Part shown: piece after piece, positions 20,677 to 32,720 of the stretch | Layout of the letters: every line of letters begins with the position of its first letter | Numbering within the stretch: the stretch's first letter is position 1 | From: Bemisia tabaci | Lineage: Eukaryota; Arthropoda; Insecta; Hemiptera; Aleyrodidae | NCBI RefSeq assembly: GCF_918797505.1 | Contig: NC_092796.1 | Coordinates: 32,870,098-32,934,097, forward strand | Length of the DNA stretch: 64,000 bases | Reading direction: 5' to 3' | The notes under the pieces: generated by a model | The model's database searches: none | What the model saw: only the letters and a program-made list of their open reading frames with translations | Told to the model about the DNA's origin: nothing | Program-made: the position numbers and the translations under genes

Positions 20677-21800
20677 GCTTGGCGGAGTTGAAACGCCGGC
20701 GTCGGTGACGCTGTTGCGATCTGGCAGCAGAGGCGTGGACATGTGCATGATTGATGACTCGTTGGCGCGAATTGATGGATGATGCTCATCGGCCCTCGTG
20801 CTTTGGTTTGCCTTTCTGCGGTGGGAAAACTCCCCGCGCCGCCGCGTTGCACAGAGGGCCAGGAATCGAATTTAGCTGGACAAAAGTCCATTTTGGCTTG
20901 TCCAGAAAATTCGAAAATAGACACCACTGAGCGATAAGGTATATCATGGAGTATCTGTACATCACTGGGTTTGGGGGTCTTATCACTAATAAGACTGCAA
21001 TGCCAAGATTCTCCCGAGCGCGCGTGGTGTGTTTATTTATCCTCTATGCTGGCTTGGTTCAACGCTCATCCAAAATGTTATGTTCCACAAATCTTCGAGT
21101 GTTTCCCAACATGGCGATTGTTTTACCAAGTTAGATTAACATGTTTTCATTTTACTTTAAGGTATTTTTATCAATTTTGTGCATTGTATAGTCAGGTACA
21201 CAAAATTAAAAACTGGGCATGAAAATGGCCTAATTTTTAGGTTTAAAGTGGTCTGCAATTTTCTGTAAAGATCTGTAAGGTTACGGACCGCTACCATGTG
21301 GTTCAGTACATCCTAAGCATCTAAATTTTCATTGGTTCATTTGCCTTTTCTTGCCTTACCGTGAGTTATGAATTTTTTTGTGACGCAAGATCGAGGATTT
21401 TATGCTAATTTCCTATATTAGATCACTCACGTGCCAGGCATTGGCGATTCTTGCATGTTGGCATCAATGCTCTTTCTCAATGTAAATACATTAACGAAAA
21501 TCGATTCTAGGTTAGGATTTTCGATATATATCGATTCTATCGTAGATGTGTTCATATGGATGAAAGGCAGTGTTGCCAAATTGCAAGCATGCCGTATAAT
21601 GGCGCTATCCTATGCTAATCTACTTATATTGTTATTATAGATGTCCATACGATTGCGGCCCGACTTCTAGGGTTAAAATATGACTGATTCTGAATAAAAT
21701 TTTCTAATTCAAGGTTTTATTCCGGCTTTGCCTTTCTATCTTCTAATTTCTGGCAAAAGAAGTGCATTCTTCAAGGCAATATTTACATTGGTTCCGCCAA

Positions 21801-22194
21801 AAAATACGCGACATGCAGACGACTCCTGAATTTTCTGGACATGTCTGGAGGGTTCAAATGGTCAATTTCGTGTAAGAACACACTCTGAAATTTTAGAATT
21901 TCTGCGGTTTACTCGCAATTTTTCGCAATTTTCTGAGCAATGAGTATTTTCGTTGGGCGAGATGAGATTCAATACTATAATTACGCTGAAAAATACGCGA
22001 CATGCAGACGACTCCTGAATTTTCTGGACATGGCTGAAGGATTCAAATGGTCAATTTTAAGTAAAAGCACACTCTGAAATTTGAGAATTTCTTTGGTTCA
22101 CTTGCAGTTTTCGGCAATTTTCTGAGCTATGAATATTTTCGTTGGGCGAGATGAGATGCAATGCTAATTCTGCTGAAAAATACGTGACATATAT
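21801..22194. repeat. Tandem duplication of a ~188-base unit
   Basis: Units start AAAATACGCGACATGCAGAC at 21801 and 21990, with a truncated third start AAAATACGTGACAT at 22177. GACTCCTGAATTTTCTGGAC and TTTTCGTTGGGCGAGATGAG recur in both full units. Confidence 0.88.
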
Positions 22195-22832
22195 TCCCAT
22201 ATATTACCCACAGATAAATCATCATTTTTCAAATTTTTTGAATTGTAAACTGAAAAATGTTGAACAAAGAAAGCAAAACTGTAATTTACTCACCAAAATA
22301 ATCCTCAGAAACCAATTTCTTCACACAAAACAAACTCAGGTACCTCTGAAGATTTGAGTGAAAAATTGCTATTAATTACCCGTTGATAAAGCAATTTTTT
22401 TTAATAATTCTCATCAAAAACTTCAAAATTTCTTTACAAAAACCCAAAATATGGATTCAGCGACCTAAATTACCCCTTAAACATACATTCTCTCATATTA
22501 GTAAGTTCAGGCGCCTTTGAAGACTTTTGTCCGGCTAAACTCGGCTGCTGGCCCTCCGTGCGTTGCTACCCTGCATCCTGTCTCTTTTTTCCTTTTTCTT
22601 TCTCTTCTTTTTCGAGCGCGCTCATCCATGACGTCACGCTTGCTCGCCTCCGGCTGCTCGGGCGACTCCAAGAACCGCTGGTCGTGGCCCGGAGAAATCA
22701 TTCCTCGACTTTTCAAGAAATTAATGCTCGCAACTGCGGAGCAATAAGATATTTTTCGATTGGTCCTCATGTCGAAACGTTCTGCATCAATAGTATTAAT
22801 CCACGTTTCCGGGTTGCCACGGTCATGGAATG

Positions 22833-23046
22833 CACTGGGGAGAAAAAACACATTGGATCTAGAGTCCAGACTCTTGAAAACATTGACAGGAAAAAATACT
22901 CTTGATTCAGTTAAATTTAAGCTTAAATCAAAAGGAAATCTGCTCAAATTAAGAGGCTTGGTTTTTTATTTAAGCTTAAATCTGATAGAATCAAGAGTAT
23001 TTTTTTAAGAGTCTGGACTCTAGATCCATGTGGTTTTTTTCCAGTG
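22833..23046. mobile_element. Family B palindromic MITE
   Basis: The ends CACTGGGGAGAAAAAACACA and TTTTTTTCCAGTG are inverted. GGATCTAGAGTCCAGACTCT, the TACTCTTGATTCA segment and TTTAAGCTTAAATC occur in both arms, so almost the entire element folds on itself. Confidence 0.85.
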
Positions 23047-23814
23047 TACCGGGAAATGTCAGGTAGTTTTAAAAAGTCAGGGAAAATGACGACCATGTCG
23101 AAAATGTCAGGGAAAATTTGTTAAATCTCGTTTCTTTGCGCTCTGAAAGGGTTTGAGGTTTCAAACTGTAAATGTTGAATGAAAACTATTTTCAATTATG
23201 TCTTCTTAACCATTTGCCATATTTTCAATGCAAAGGTACATTTTGGTGAAAAATTAAATCGTTTGAGTCAATTTTGCAACCTTGGAATTGAGTTATGTTC
23301 CCTCGCCCGGGAGCCCACAAGATGAGGCCGCTTTATTCAAATTTTGGAATTATGACCCAAATTTGTTCAAATTACATGATGAAGGCGTGTACTCTCCCAT
23401 CTAAGCAATGTAAATGTTTTTTATTTTGTCACAGTTCGTTCGGAACATCCACCGAGTCTTATCAACTTAAAATTAGTGACTTTTATTCAAGATGTAAGGA
23501 AAATCTGAAATGAAATTCAAGTCGAAACTTTGATTTTTGTTTTTTCCCGTATCGGGCGGTTAAATTGACAGATTTCGAAGGCCCAGTCGGTTTCGGGTCG
23601 TGGCCCCGAAATAGAAACGGAAGCCCAGCATGGGATCTCGGAAGAGGGTGCGTTTCGCGGCGATCTGGCAACCGGGCGTCTATATTTAGTCGCAGTCGTC
23701 GCGGCGCTCAGCTCAGACGAGCGACGAGCACTCCTGCCGCAAGCCTCGCGCCGCGTCACACTCGCCAAATCGCCAAGCGCCGCTTTTTCACTCCAGTTCG
23801 CGCAGGATTTTCAA

Positions 23815-24085
23815 CAAGTCCGGAAATAGTACTGATTTTTTAAGGGCGGTCCGGAAGCAATGAAAAAGTGCGGAAATTCCGCAAAAAGGTCCGGATTTTC
23901 TTTAAATTTGTTGTCATTTTTATGCCAATTTCAAATTTTTGAAATTTTTCTAATTTCGTAAAATGGAGTCACTGAAAAAGTACGGGATTTTTCCGATGGA
24001 GGAGGTACTAAATTTCTCGAGAATTTACTGAAAAAGTACTGTAAAAGTACTTGTTTTTGACCAGCCTGTTTTAGTAGACACCCTG
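23815..24085 (+). mobile_element. Family C element, left end truncated
   Basis: It starts at CAAGTCCGGAAATAG (the CAGGGTGTCTA tip is missing) and ends TAGTAGACACCCTG. A 15-base direct repeat, GCGCAGGATTTTCAA (23800-23814) and GCGTAGGATTTTCAA (24086-24100), flanks it. Confidence 0.8.
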
Positions 24086-24193
24086 GCGTAGGATTTTCAA
24101 GCGCATCCCTTTAGGTGACTCGTCTTGGAAGCTGAACGATGTATCGATGGTCCAAGTTACAGGAAAAGAAAACTCCGGCCGTGGAAGCCGTAC

Positions 24194-24334
24194 TTACGGG
24201 CTTTATGGACATACCGTCCGCGCTCGGGGCTCAGAGGCCGAAAGTTCCGGACGTCGCACCCGGAGCAATTTAAGCTACACCTCCAGCTCCAGCCTCTGAG
24301 CCGGGAACGGACGGTATGTCTTTATAGCCCGTAA
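24194..24334. repeat. 141-base inverted-repeat hairpin
   Basis: TTACGGGCTTTATGGACATA through GCTCAGAGGC is inverted at 24291-24334 (GCCTCTGAGCCGGGAACGG ... GCCCGTAA). The stem is about 43 bases with a few mismatches and a ~55-base loop. Confidence 0.7.
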
Positions 24335-25749
24335 ATTTTTTTATAGTGGTGCGAAGCCGTGTATCTCCATCGCGGTGTTTCAAAGTTTCCGGTGTTTTTT
24401 ATTTCTTTGCAGAGAAACAGTGATGTATCAAATGCGAGGTTTTCCAATAAGAACTTAATGCATAACTCTAATTAGTTTACTGCCCTTTTTTGACCATCCC
24501 TCGGCACAGTATTGACACATTAATGGTGATCGACGCTGAATTTGGTTATCAATGGACCAAAATCCCAATTCAGATTCCGATTATTCGTCGATTTTTTACG
24601 TCTATTCAGCTGCTCTCGGGCTAAATTGAATCAGCAGCACATGTTTACTAGTGGTGGATAGGTTAGGGAATATTCATGAAATTTTTTGACTGAAAACCTC
24701 GAGAAATTACGGGAAAGAGAGAATATGTTTCTATTGAACCTTAAATTTTCTTATTTTCCGGAAACATGACATAACCGTCGTCAGCTTTATCGGGAGAGTT
24801 AAAAATTCACTCTACATGTAAGTCTTGAAAGGCTCTTTCATGCACAAAATTTAAACAAGTGGGTGGAAAGTCATTCAATTTTTGTTATCAAAATTTCTAG
24901 AACGTCAGGAAATTTTAATATTCTAAGGACCTTGTCATTCTGTCAAAGTTATGAATGGTAATAAACTGGTCATTCGCAGATCTCATAGCGCCGGGGCGGG
25001 AATATATCGTCTGTAATCGGGAGCCGGCGAGAGTGGTGAATTTTGGCAGCGGCGCTCAGGATGATAGCGCCGACGCCTGGCGCCCGCCGCATCACGTCGC
25101 CCGACGCCGGAGCCTCAGCGCCGCGACGCCAACTCGACCATCTCCGTCGAATAATCTCTCGAGCGCCCCACGAATCAGTAGACAACCTACGAATTTAAGC
25201 CATCTAACACAGTTAGATTAGTCAGATTAGAGTCGGAAGTATTTTAACCACAATATCTTACGCATTTTCAACACGAAGGTGGTACGGAAATTACTGATAT
25301 CAACTCCTATCTAAACGGAAAATTTGAATTTCCCACGCTCACAAGAAAAGCAGTTAGTTTACTTTAATGAAATCGCGTATTGCAACGGTTTTGGCAGGCT
25401 TCTTAAGCGAACAATGTTCTTTTCTCGCCTTGTGTCATTTAAACAACGTGCATCGTGCAACAGCCGAGCTGAATCACCAAGATGCGGTTGTTATTTTTCA
25501 TTCTGCAGGGACTGTTAAGTGCGTGATTTGACTTACGTAGCCTTAGGTTTTTTCCATGAGTGGGAGGCTTGAATTTTCGCGGTAAGAATCATTGAATATC
25601 TTAGTCAGGAGTTCAATTCAACAATTTTCGTTATGCGAATCGCGTATGTGTAAAATTTTGGTTGAAAAACGCACATTGGATTGCTCGAATTCGCACCATG
25701 TCCACCTTCACTGGTCCATTCTACCGCACCCCGAGTACATAGCGCTGCT

Positions 25750-26006
25750 CTGCCTTGCGAAGCCGAAACGTCGTATGGGCATTCGAATGTTGCCGAAATT
25801 TTTCTCAGAATATATGAATTTCGAAGTAGGTATGTTATGAATATTTTTCCTTGCAATTTTCAGTCTTTTTAGGTCCAATCTCTGACGAAATCTTTCCTTA
25901 AAACCGGAAGAGAAATATCCACAAATTTCCCTGAAAATTCGTGATTGGTCGAAGGAAATTTGGCAACGCCTGATGGCTCATACGGTGTTTTTCCTTAGCA
26001 TGGCTA
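25750..26006. mobile_element. Family A element, diverged
   Basis: The left end CTGCCTTGCGAAGCCGAAACG and right end CCTTAGCATGGCTAG are degenerate. Interior TGGCAACGCCTGATGGCTCA and CATTCGAATGTTGCC blocks identify the family. Confidence 0.65.
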
Positions 26007-26922
26007 GTGAGAGTTCCGTCGCATTGTCCCGGCGGCAGTCGCGGGGCCGTGGAGGTCACCCGGCCGAAATGTAAACAAAAACACCGCCCGCCTCCAGCCA
26101 AAGCATGTCTCCGTCCGCTCCAGTGCTTCGTTTCCGCTTTCGTTTTTCCCGAAAATCATAGAGTGCACACCCACGAAAAAGCTGCGCTCGCGAGTGCTTC
26201 GTTTGGATCGGAAACGACGCGACGTTCAACATTTCAACAGATTTTGTAGGTTAGAAATCACTTGAGACCAGACAATGCACGAGTTGAAGCATTCTGATTC
26301 ACGTTTTTGCTGCATAATCTGACGTAGAACACAATTTCCGTCACTAAAATTAGTGGAATTAACCCCGAACCAAGAAATATCAACGATATTTTCGGCATCG
26401 TTTTGACAAAATTGAATTTCCGGCTCTTAAGAGGAATCAGAATCTACGTGATTCAAGCGCGCACTACAAGTTCTAGTAGGCCACTTATTCGTGTTTTTCC
26501 TTACCACACAGGGTTGAAATTTTTCATTGAAAATGAAAACTTGTTTTATGTGAAACATTTAATGAAATTTCAGATAGATATGAAAGATATTGGAAAATGT
26601 CTTGCGAAATTAAATGAAAAACAAATGGTTTTTGCTTATCGGTATTTTTTCGTGCGTGGTCTGAGTCCCTTAATGTTGGTTTCATTTTTTTCACATCTTT
26701 CAAAACTCTCTGTAATTTTGTGAAATATCTAACTGAAATTTCCAATTTTTCATATTTTTCATCTCTTAAGTGCAACCCTACCACCTTGCATCGTTCCATG
26801 CTCAAACGACAAGCGAGGCGCCCTCAAATTTTTAAACGCACTTTTGTGGCATATTCGATCCCTCTCATTGTGTCGCTCTTGTGACGTTGCGTGCGTGTCC
26901 TCAACCCCTCGCGCCCTCCATA

Positions 26923-27175
26923 CTGCCGTGCTAAGGAAGAACGCCGTATGTACATTCGAGAGTTGCCAAATTTCCCCGGATAGAACATCTGTTTTCGAGA
27001 AAAGTTATGTACATTTTTCAGTGAAATTTTCACACATTTTAGATTAGATTGCGAATCAAATTATCTCCCAATTTTGAAGAAAAATATTCAAAATGTCGCC
27101 AGTAAATTGGTATTTTGTTGATGGAAATATGGCAACGCCTGATGGTTCATACGGCGTTTTTCCTGAGCACAGCAG
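26923..27175. mobile_element. Family A MITE with 4-bp TSD CATA
   Basis: It runs from CTGCCGTGCTAAGGAAGAAC to CCTGAGCACAGCAG and is flanked by CATA on both sides. Both TIRs continue through CGCCGTATG and CATTCGAGAGTTGCC or ATATGGCAACGCC. Confidence 0.88.
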
Positions 27176-27727
27176 CATAACGGCGCTCCGTCCAGTCCGA
27201 GAGGTCGAGACGAGTCCCAGCAGGTTCGCCACCCGATCGCATTTTGAGGTTGACTCATCCGCGCTGAACGTGAGCCCTGACGGCCATAAAACTCGAGGCT
27301 TTCCAGGGCTCACGAGAGAACGGGGTTACGGCGTTACGCGATCGCGGCGGCGGCGGCGACGCTGCGACATGTCCGTCGGTCTAGACCGAAGGACGGAACG
27401 GTGGCGACGGTGGACGCGGTAGGCGACAGAGGCGCCTCAAGGTTGTCGCCGACTCCGGTGACGTAAAAGAAGAGCCTCTTTCTTATTCTCATTGTTGAGG
27501 GCGAGGGTCGCCAGACGAAATCAGGACGGCGAGAGACCCCGCGCTAATGACTTCCTCGCGTGCCCGAGTCCAAGTTGAGAGGAGACAATACCGATGACCG
27601 ACGACACTCTCGTCTTCGGCCACCGGTCACCGGTGAGAGGAAGAGTGACGCGTCTCGAGTACTTTTATCGATCGTCAAAGTGCGGAATGAAACCACGTAT
27701 CTGCCGCTTCCGCTTCATTGCGACGTC

Positions 27728-27991
27728 CAGGGGTCTACAAGTTCGGTATTTCCGAGAATCCGGAAATAGAACTTTTTTTAGGGCGTTCCGGAAGTACTGA
27801 AAATGTGCGGAAATTCCGCGAGAAGGTCCGAAATTTTTGTCGCAATTCGAGCGAGAAATTAAAATTTTGGAAATTTATCGAATTTCGTCCATGGGGGGTA
27901 CTGTAAAAGAACTGAATTTTTCTGTTCAGAAGGTACGGAATTTCTTTAAAATGTACTGATCTTTGGCCAGCCTGTTTAAGTAGACACCCTG
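27728..27991 (+). mobile_element. Family C element with possible 6-bp TSD GACGTC
   Basis: It runs from CAGGGGTCTACAAGTTCGG to AGTAGACACCCTG. GACGTC flanks it on both sides (27722-27727 and 27992-27997). The interior is slightly shortened relative to the 290-bp copies. Confidence 0.82.
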
Positions 27992-28049
27992 GACGTCGCT
28001 ATTTTACGGATGAGCTAGAAATTGTGGTTTCTAATTGCAAAATAAAGTT

Positions 28050-28140
28050 CAAGCTATGGTATAATATGGGAAAGGATCGATAAATAGGGTGTTAGCAATA
28101 AACGCCTGAATAATCGATCCCTTACCATAGTTTCCCGTCC
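28050..28140. mobile_element. Family D core fragment
   Basis: GGGAAAGGATCGATAAATAG, GGGTGTTAGCAATAAACGCC and AATCGATCCCTTACCATAG match the middle of family D. The CAGTGG ends are missing. Confidence 0.45.
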
Positions 28141-28489
28141 CTTGGAAAAGTAGCAGCCAGTCCGGTACTTGCACTTCGAGCTATACGTCGCTTCGATTCC
28201 CGTTACAACTTTTACAAGTTAAAACGGTTGGAAGCTATTAAAAAGTGCCACTAGCCGGGAGTTTTGAAGTGGCAAGCCTCGATCTCGAGATTCCCGGAAC
28301 CGTACGGTACGCACAAGTGGATGCTGGCGCGGTAGTAGTGGAGGAAGAGAGCGATAAAACTGTATCTCGGCCGACGAGTGATAAGACGACCGCTAATTAA
28401 TTAGTAGCCGATAATTGATACCGCCTTCGCCTCCCAGCTCAACCGCTTCTCGACGCCGACCATCTCGGCTTCAAATGACGGGTTTTCCA

Positions 28490-28575
28490 GAATAAATCGA
28501 TTCGATTAAATGGAAGAAATTGATTCGATTAAATAGGAAAAATGAATTCGATTATATGGAAAAAAATCGATTTGA
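28490..28575. repeat. Short tandem repeat, AATCGATTCGATTAAATGGA units
   Basis: About three or four units of 24-27 bases with the theme (A)TTCGATTAAATGGAAAAAAT. Confidence 0.7.
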
Positions 28576-29618
28576 TTTTGATTCAAAATTTTTGAAAGCG
28601 GCAAAAAATCGAATATCGACTTCGGCAAAAATTAATTTTTTTTTAAAGCGATTTTTTCTGGAATTGAAAATTTAGGGTACTATCGCTAGCCGGTTGTCTA
28701 CAGGCTGGAAACATGGGAAATTAAGGGGATTCGATCTAGTGTCTGGAAAAGCGGGAAAAGTCGGGTAGTTTGCGCGATTTGAAAATTTCGCGGCTGTTTT
28801 ACGCTCGTCACTGTATAATCTGCCGATTATGGCGCCCGCATGGCTGATACGAAAAACTGCTCTCTCAAAGTTTTCTCATTTCAATCATGTCGTAACTTCC
28901 AACGCCACTGTATTTGAGGATATGTTTTTCCGGGTCTACTTCTCTCTCCCAAGGATAGTTTTTTCATTAAATTTGTCCTAATTCGCTCTTTATACCGCTA
29001 CAACCCGGAAAAATCGGAGCTTTTTCTCAGGAAAACCCGGAATAGTCAGGGAATTGCAATTGAAATTTTTTTAGGTACACCCTGATTGTTATCACTATTG
29101 TTTTCACTGTTTTCAGACAATTACTGTTTCTCTCGGGTTTTTTTTTTCCATTTTATTTATTTTTAAATCAAATCCAGGCACTCCCAAAAAGAAGGCAATC
29201 TTTCTCATTTGGATTTCGGCTTAAAGAATCGATGCCGATTTCGAATCGACCTCGAAGAATCGTTTTACAATCGGCATTTCTCATGTCGGGCGATTTTCGT
29301 ATCGATCGTGGATCGTGGAGTCGCCCGAAGTGCAATTCATCTTGTCGCGGCGTCGTCGTTGTCGTCAGGGGAATCTTGCAACCGAGATGGCACCACTCGA
29401 GAGAAAGCTCCCGGCTCCCGGTGATGTGCCGTGCATTGCCGCGTAAACACTTGAGCAAACGAAACAGGGGCACAGCCAAGCAGCGTTGCCTCTACCCGTC
29501 TCCAGTAGTTTTTCGATTAATCGAATTTTTGAAAAATTGGAAGGGAATACATCAGAAGGGTTGCCACTTTATGCAAAGACTCCAAGGATCTAGTCTTGCC
29601 AATCATTATTATTGTCAT

Positions 29619-30690
29619 ATGGGCCTGTTGCATACAAGAGATACAGCCGCGCGAATAGACTTTTTAGAGGTTAAATGACACGAAAATTACGATGGTCACA
29701 TTAGAGTACCTGTATAGCGAGAGTATGGACAGATGTGAAACTCCGAAAATCCATCAGGCCTTCACCGATGCTTCTGCGAATAAAGTTAGGGCCCAGAAAT
29801 GCAGCCAACCTATGAATTTCAATTATCCAGAACGATTTACTAATACTATTGTTACGAACCGTCGTTTATTAAGCACGTGTTTGACTCAGTTTTTGCATAA
29901 ATTTACTCAATTTCGCGGAAGAACGCTCATTTCTGTACATTCTTTGCCATCATGGTTAGAATTGGAATCTGCAGACTGGCAGTGAAATTTTGTGCGTTAG
30001 AAGTTGGTTAGAAGGGTGGCTGCACTTTTGGGCCCTAAGCCCTCCATGAAGCGATCTGTCCATACTCTCGCTATACAGGTACTCTAGGTCACATTAAAAA
30101 AGTCTGAAATACACTCCTTACTGCGCAATTTGCGTTGTTAGGAACGCGCTTTTTCAAATTTCCCGCGTCTGGGGGCAGTTTTCTAATCACCAGAAACGAG
30201 CAAACGGCGGGCTCGGTGATTTCCGGAAGCTGCCGAGTCGTTGTTGTTGTTATTTTTTCCTTCAGTTTGTTTACAAACCTAACGTGATCTCTCATAGTGG
30301 TCCATATACGCTTTACGCGGTAACTAAGTTAATCAACTTTTAAGTATCCAACGCAATCCTTCTACATTTCATCTCACGACATCACGATCTCCGACTTTCA
30401 GGTTATGAAGCCAATAAAGCATCAAAGAAGAAGAAGAAGAAGAAGAAGATTTTCAGGTTATGTTGTCAGTTTCAGTTGACCGGAAATAGCCGCGAGTTGC
30501 CGTTACTTGTTTCCGTTAGAAAACTGCCCCCAGACGCGGGGAATTTGAAAAAGCGCGTTCCTAACAACGCAAATTGCGCAGTAAGGAGTGTATTTCAGAC
30601 TTTTTTAATGTGACCATCGTAACTTTCGTGTCATTTTACCTCTGAAAAGTCTATTCATACGTCTGTATCTCTTGCATGCAACAGGCCCAT
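29619..30690. mobile_element. Palindromic element with long arms, next to exon 3
   Basis: The ends ATGGGCCTGTTGCATACAAG and its inverse bound two ~180-base arms of very high identity (shared TCCTTACTGCGCAATTTGCG, GTTAGGAACGCGC and CGTCTGGGGGCAGTTTTC). The left arm is interrupted by the hAT-type element at 29702-30086; the intact right arm gives the empty-site sequence and confirms that insertion. The centre (30200-30510) has a short GAAGAA run. No duplication is clear at the outer ends. The right end lies 70 bases from the exon 3 acceptor. Confidence 0.85.
29702..30086. mobile_element. Family H hAT-type MITE with 8-bp TSD GGTCACAT
   Basis: It has about 33 bases of essentially perfect TIR beginning TAGAGTACCTGTATAGCGAG. 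The duplication GGTCACAT is at 29694-29701 and 30087-30094, with a single copy in the undisturbed opposite palindrome arm. It is 385 bp and non-coding apart from a chance ORF. Confidence 0.9.
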
Positions 30691-30760
30691 TGTAAAATAC
30701 CGTAATTCTTATTCCCATATTATTAAAATTATATTGACGTGATTTTTGTTTTTCTTTCAG

Positions 30761-30835
30761 ACCGTGCCCCAAGCGAAAAGGAGGTCAGGGGAGGGCAATT
30801 AGAATTAAGGGCGTCTCTCACAACTAGTGGAGAAG
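30761..30835 (+). CDS. Dad: Inhibitory SMAD, exon 3 (linker)
   Basis: This 75-base exon sits between a strong acceptor (TTTTTGTTTTTCTTTCAG) and donor GTAAGG. In phase 1 it continues exon 2 as D-RAPSEKEVRGGQLELR-ASLTTSGE. The tail followed by exon 4 (SLTTSGE-GEFLSN) recalls the vertebrate Smad6 linker just before MH2, where SLITAPGEFSD-type sequence is found. Linkers are poorly conserved, so support is the phase match, splice signals and this short resemblance. No domain lies within it. Length is a multiple of three, so it could be skipped in frame. Confidence 0.7.
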
Positions 30836-31146
30836 GTAAGGCAAAATCTGATGTTCATATTTTTGAAGTACGATTTTATTTTATAGTGGATATTGAGATA
30901 TTGAGATTCCGGTCGACATTTTGTCACCTTCCGCCCAAATTATGACAAGAGTCATGCGACGTTTAAACATTTCCGCCGCCATTTTATTGTAATAACGATA
31001 AAATAGTCGGTTGAATCTGTTTGAGAACACCGAATTTTATCGGCAGCACAAGCAAAATTCAGTAAAATTTCTGGACAGCTTCGTTGAGCAATTTCTCTGT
31101 AAAAAAATAAAATGGCGGCGGGACGCTTGTGATACTTTGGCTGGAA

Positions 31147-31382
31147 CACTGGAAAAAAAAACACATTGGATCTAGAGTTTAGACTCTTAAAAACATTGAC
31201 AAGAAAAAGGACTCTTGATTCAATCAGATCTAAGCTTAAATCAAAAGGAAATCCGCTCAAATTAAGCGGCTTGGTTCTTGATTTAAGCTTAAATCTGATT
31301 GAATCAAGAGTATTTTTTCTTGTCGATGTTTTTAAGAGTCTGGACTCTAGATCCAATGTGTTTTTTTTCTTTTTTTTCAGTG
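31147..31382. mobile_element. Family B palindromic MITE
   Basis: It runs from CACTGGAAAAAAAAACACAT to TTTTTTTCAGTG. Both arms carry GGATCTAGAG, ACTCTTGATTCAATCAGA and TTAAGCTTAAATC. It is flanked by AA on each side. Confidence 0.88.
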
Positions 31383-31941
31383 AAGGTGACGATTTCGTAT
31401 TCCGGCTTGGCACTACGCCAATCAAATTTTTGAAAAATTACAATTCAATTACCTACACGTTGAAGTGTTCGAAGGTGTAATTTCTATGCGTAACTCTCGA
31501 AAATAATTTTCATCTCAGCGTTATATCTCTCATGCTTTATTCTCATACGCCTACTTCAGCGGAGCGACGAAGTTTACAGTGTGTCAACTTCGCTAGCGCC
31601 ACTGTTGTTCGTCGCCGCGATCTCTTATCAGCGCTGGGCGCCGGCCGCGCACACACCAACGCACACTTACAAGGGTCCACGCTACTTACTACACGCTCGA
31701 GCTCTCCTCTCGGCGGGTTTGGGTTGTTGGACGTTTAATCCCGGCTGATAACGCCCGGCGACCGGCGCCGACGTCAGCGTCGCGACCCCCGACGAGACCT
31801 CTGTGCAGCCGAATTTTACGCAACGGTTCACCGGACCGGGTATCAAGTCCAGAATCCATGTTTCGTACCTCCTGAACGACTGACATAATTTTTTTCGCGG
31901 CCCCGATGTGAGCCGCTCTTAGCAGAAACGACGTATGCGCT

Positions 31942-32194
31942 CACTGGAAAAAAAAACACATTGGATCTAGAGTCCAGACTCTTGAAAACATTGACATGAA
32001 AAAGGACTCTTGATTCAATCAGATTTAAGCTTAAATCAACAGAAAATCTGCTCTAATTGGAGGGCTTGGCACTTGATTTAAGCTTAAATCTGATTGAATC
32101 AGGAGTATTTTTTCTTGTCGATGTTTTTAAGAGTCTGGACTCTAGATCCAATGTCTTTTTTTTTGTTGGTTTTTTTTTGTTTTTTTTTCCAGTG
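31942..32194. mobile_element. Family B palindromic MITE
   Basis: It runs from CACTGGAAAAAAAAACACAT to TTTTTTTTCCAGTG and is flanked by CT on both sides (2-bp duplication). It inserted into degenerate family A-like sequence (GCAGAAACGACGTATG at 31921-31937). Confidence 0.88.
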
Positions 32195-32248
32195 CTGTTC
32201 GGTTTGTGCAACGACTCGTATAGTCGTTTCCCTCACCAAAGAACGTAA

Positions 32249-32327
32249 CAGTGGCGTGGCGTGCTTTGCGATTTATCGATTGATCCGCTATTTAAACCTA
32301 TGGAAAAGGATCGATAGACGTCGAAAG
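32249..32327. mobile_element. Family D left-half fragment
   Basis: CAGTGGCGTGGCGTGCTTTG followed by ATCGATTGATCCGC..TTTAAACCTATGG and AAAGGATCGATAGAC. The right half is missing. Confidence 0.75.
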
Positions 32328-32644
32328 CGTTTCGATATGCGTGCTGTAGAAAAACGACGCGTGAGCCACCAAGCGCTGCCGAATTTCCTTCGATATATCA
32401 CGAATTTTCAGGAAAGCGAACGCATTTTCCTCCCAATCTTTCAAAGGATCTCACGTTCAATTTTTTTACAGTATCTGTAAATTTTGTCGGACAATTATTT
32501 TATAGACTTTGTTTTTTCTCCGAAAAACTATATAGTCCACTACTTAATTTCTTGAAAACTTCACTTATGTGTCATCAGTATAATCCTCAGAAATGTCAAG
32601 CTATACAGTTGCCTTGCTTCTCTTCCAAAAAATACTACAGGAGC

Positions 32645-32720
32645 AGAGCTTTTGAAACACCGCAATGGAGATACGTGGTTTGGCACTTCAGCCATCGATA
32701 TGGCGTTTTCCCCAGCGTGG
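32645..32720. repeat. Dispersed GGAGATACGTGGTTT repeat
   Basis: TTTTGAAACACCGCAATGGA, GATACGTGGTTTGGCAC and CCATCGATATGGCGTTTTCC match, with changes, the copies near 90-140, 14350 and 44190. Confidence 0.5.

Larger units (their letters stand above)
18983..30760 (+). other. Dad: I-Smad intron 2 (11.8 kb)
   Basis: It runs from GTGAGT (18983) to acceptor TTTTTCTTTCAG (30760). Contents: unrecognised sequence 18990-20100, minisatellite 20107-20676, unrecognised 20680-21780 (a minus-strand-open GC-rich patch at 20690-20930), tandem duplication 21801-22194, families B, C and A, a short tandem repeat near 28490, and the palindromic element 29619-30690. Stretches 24340-25740 and 26010-26920 hold no feature I recognise. 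Confidence 0.8.
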
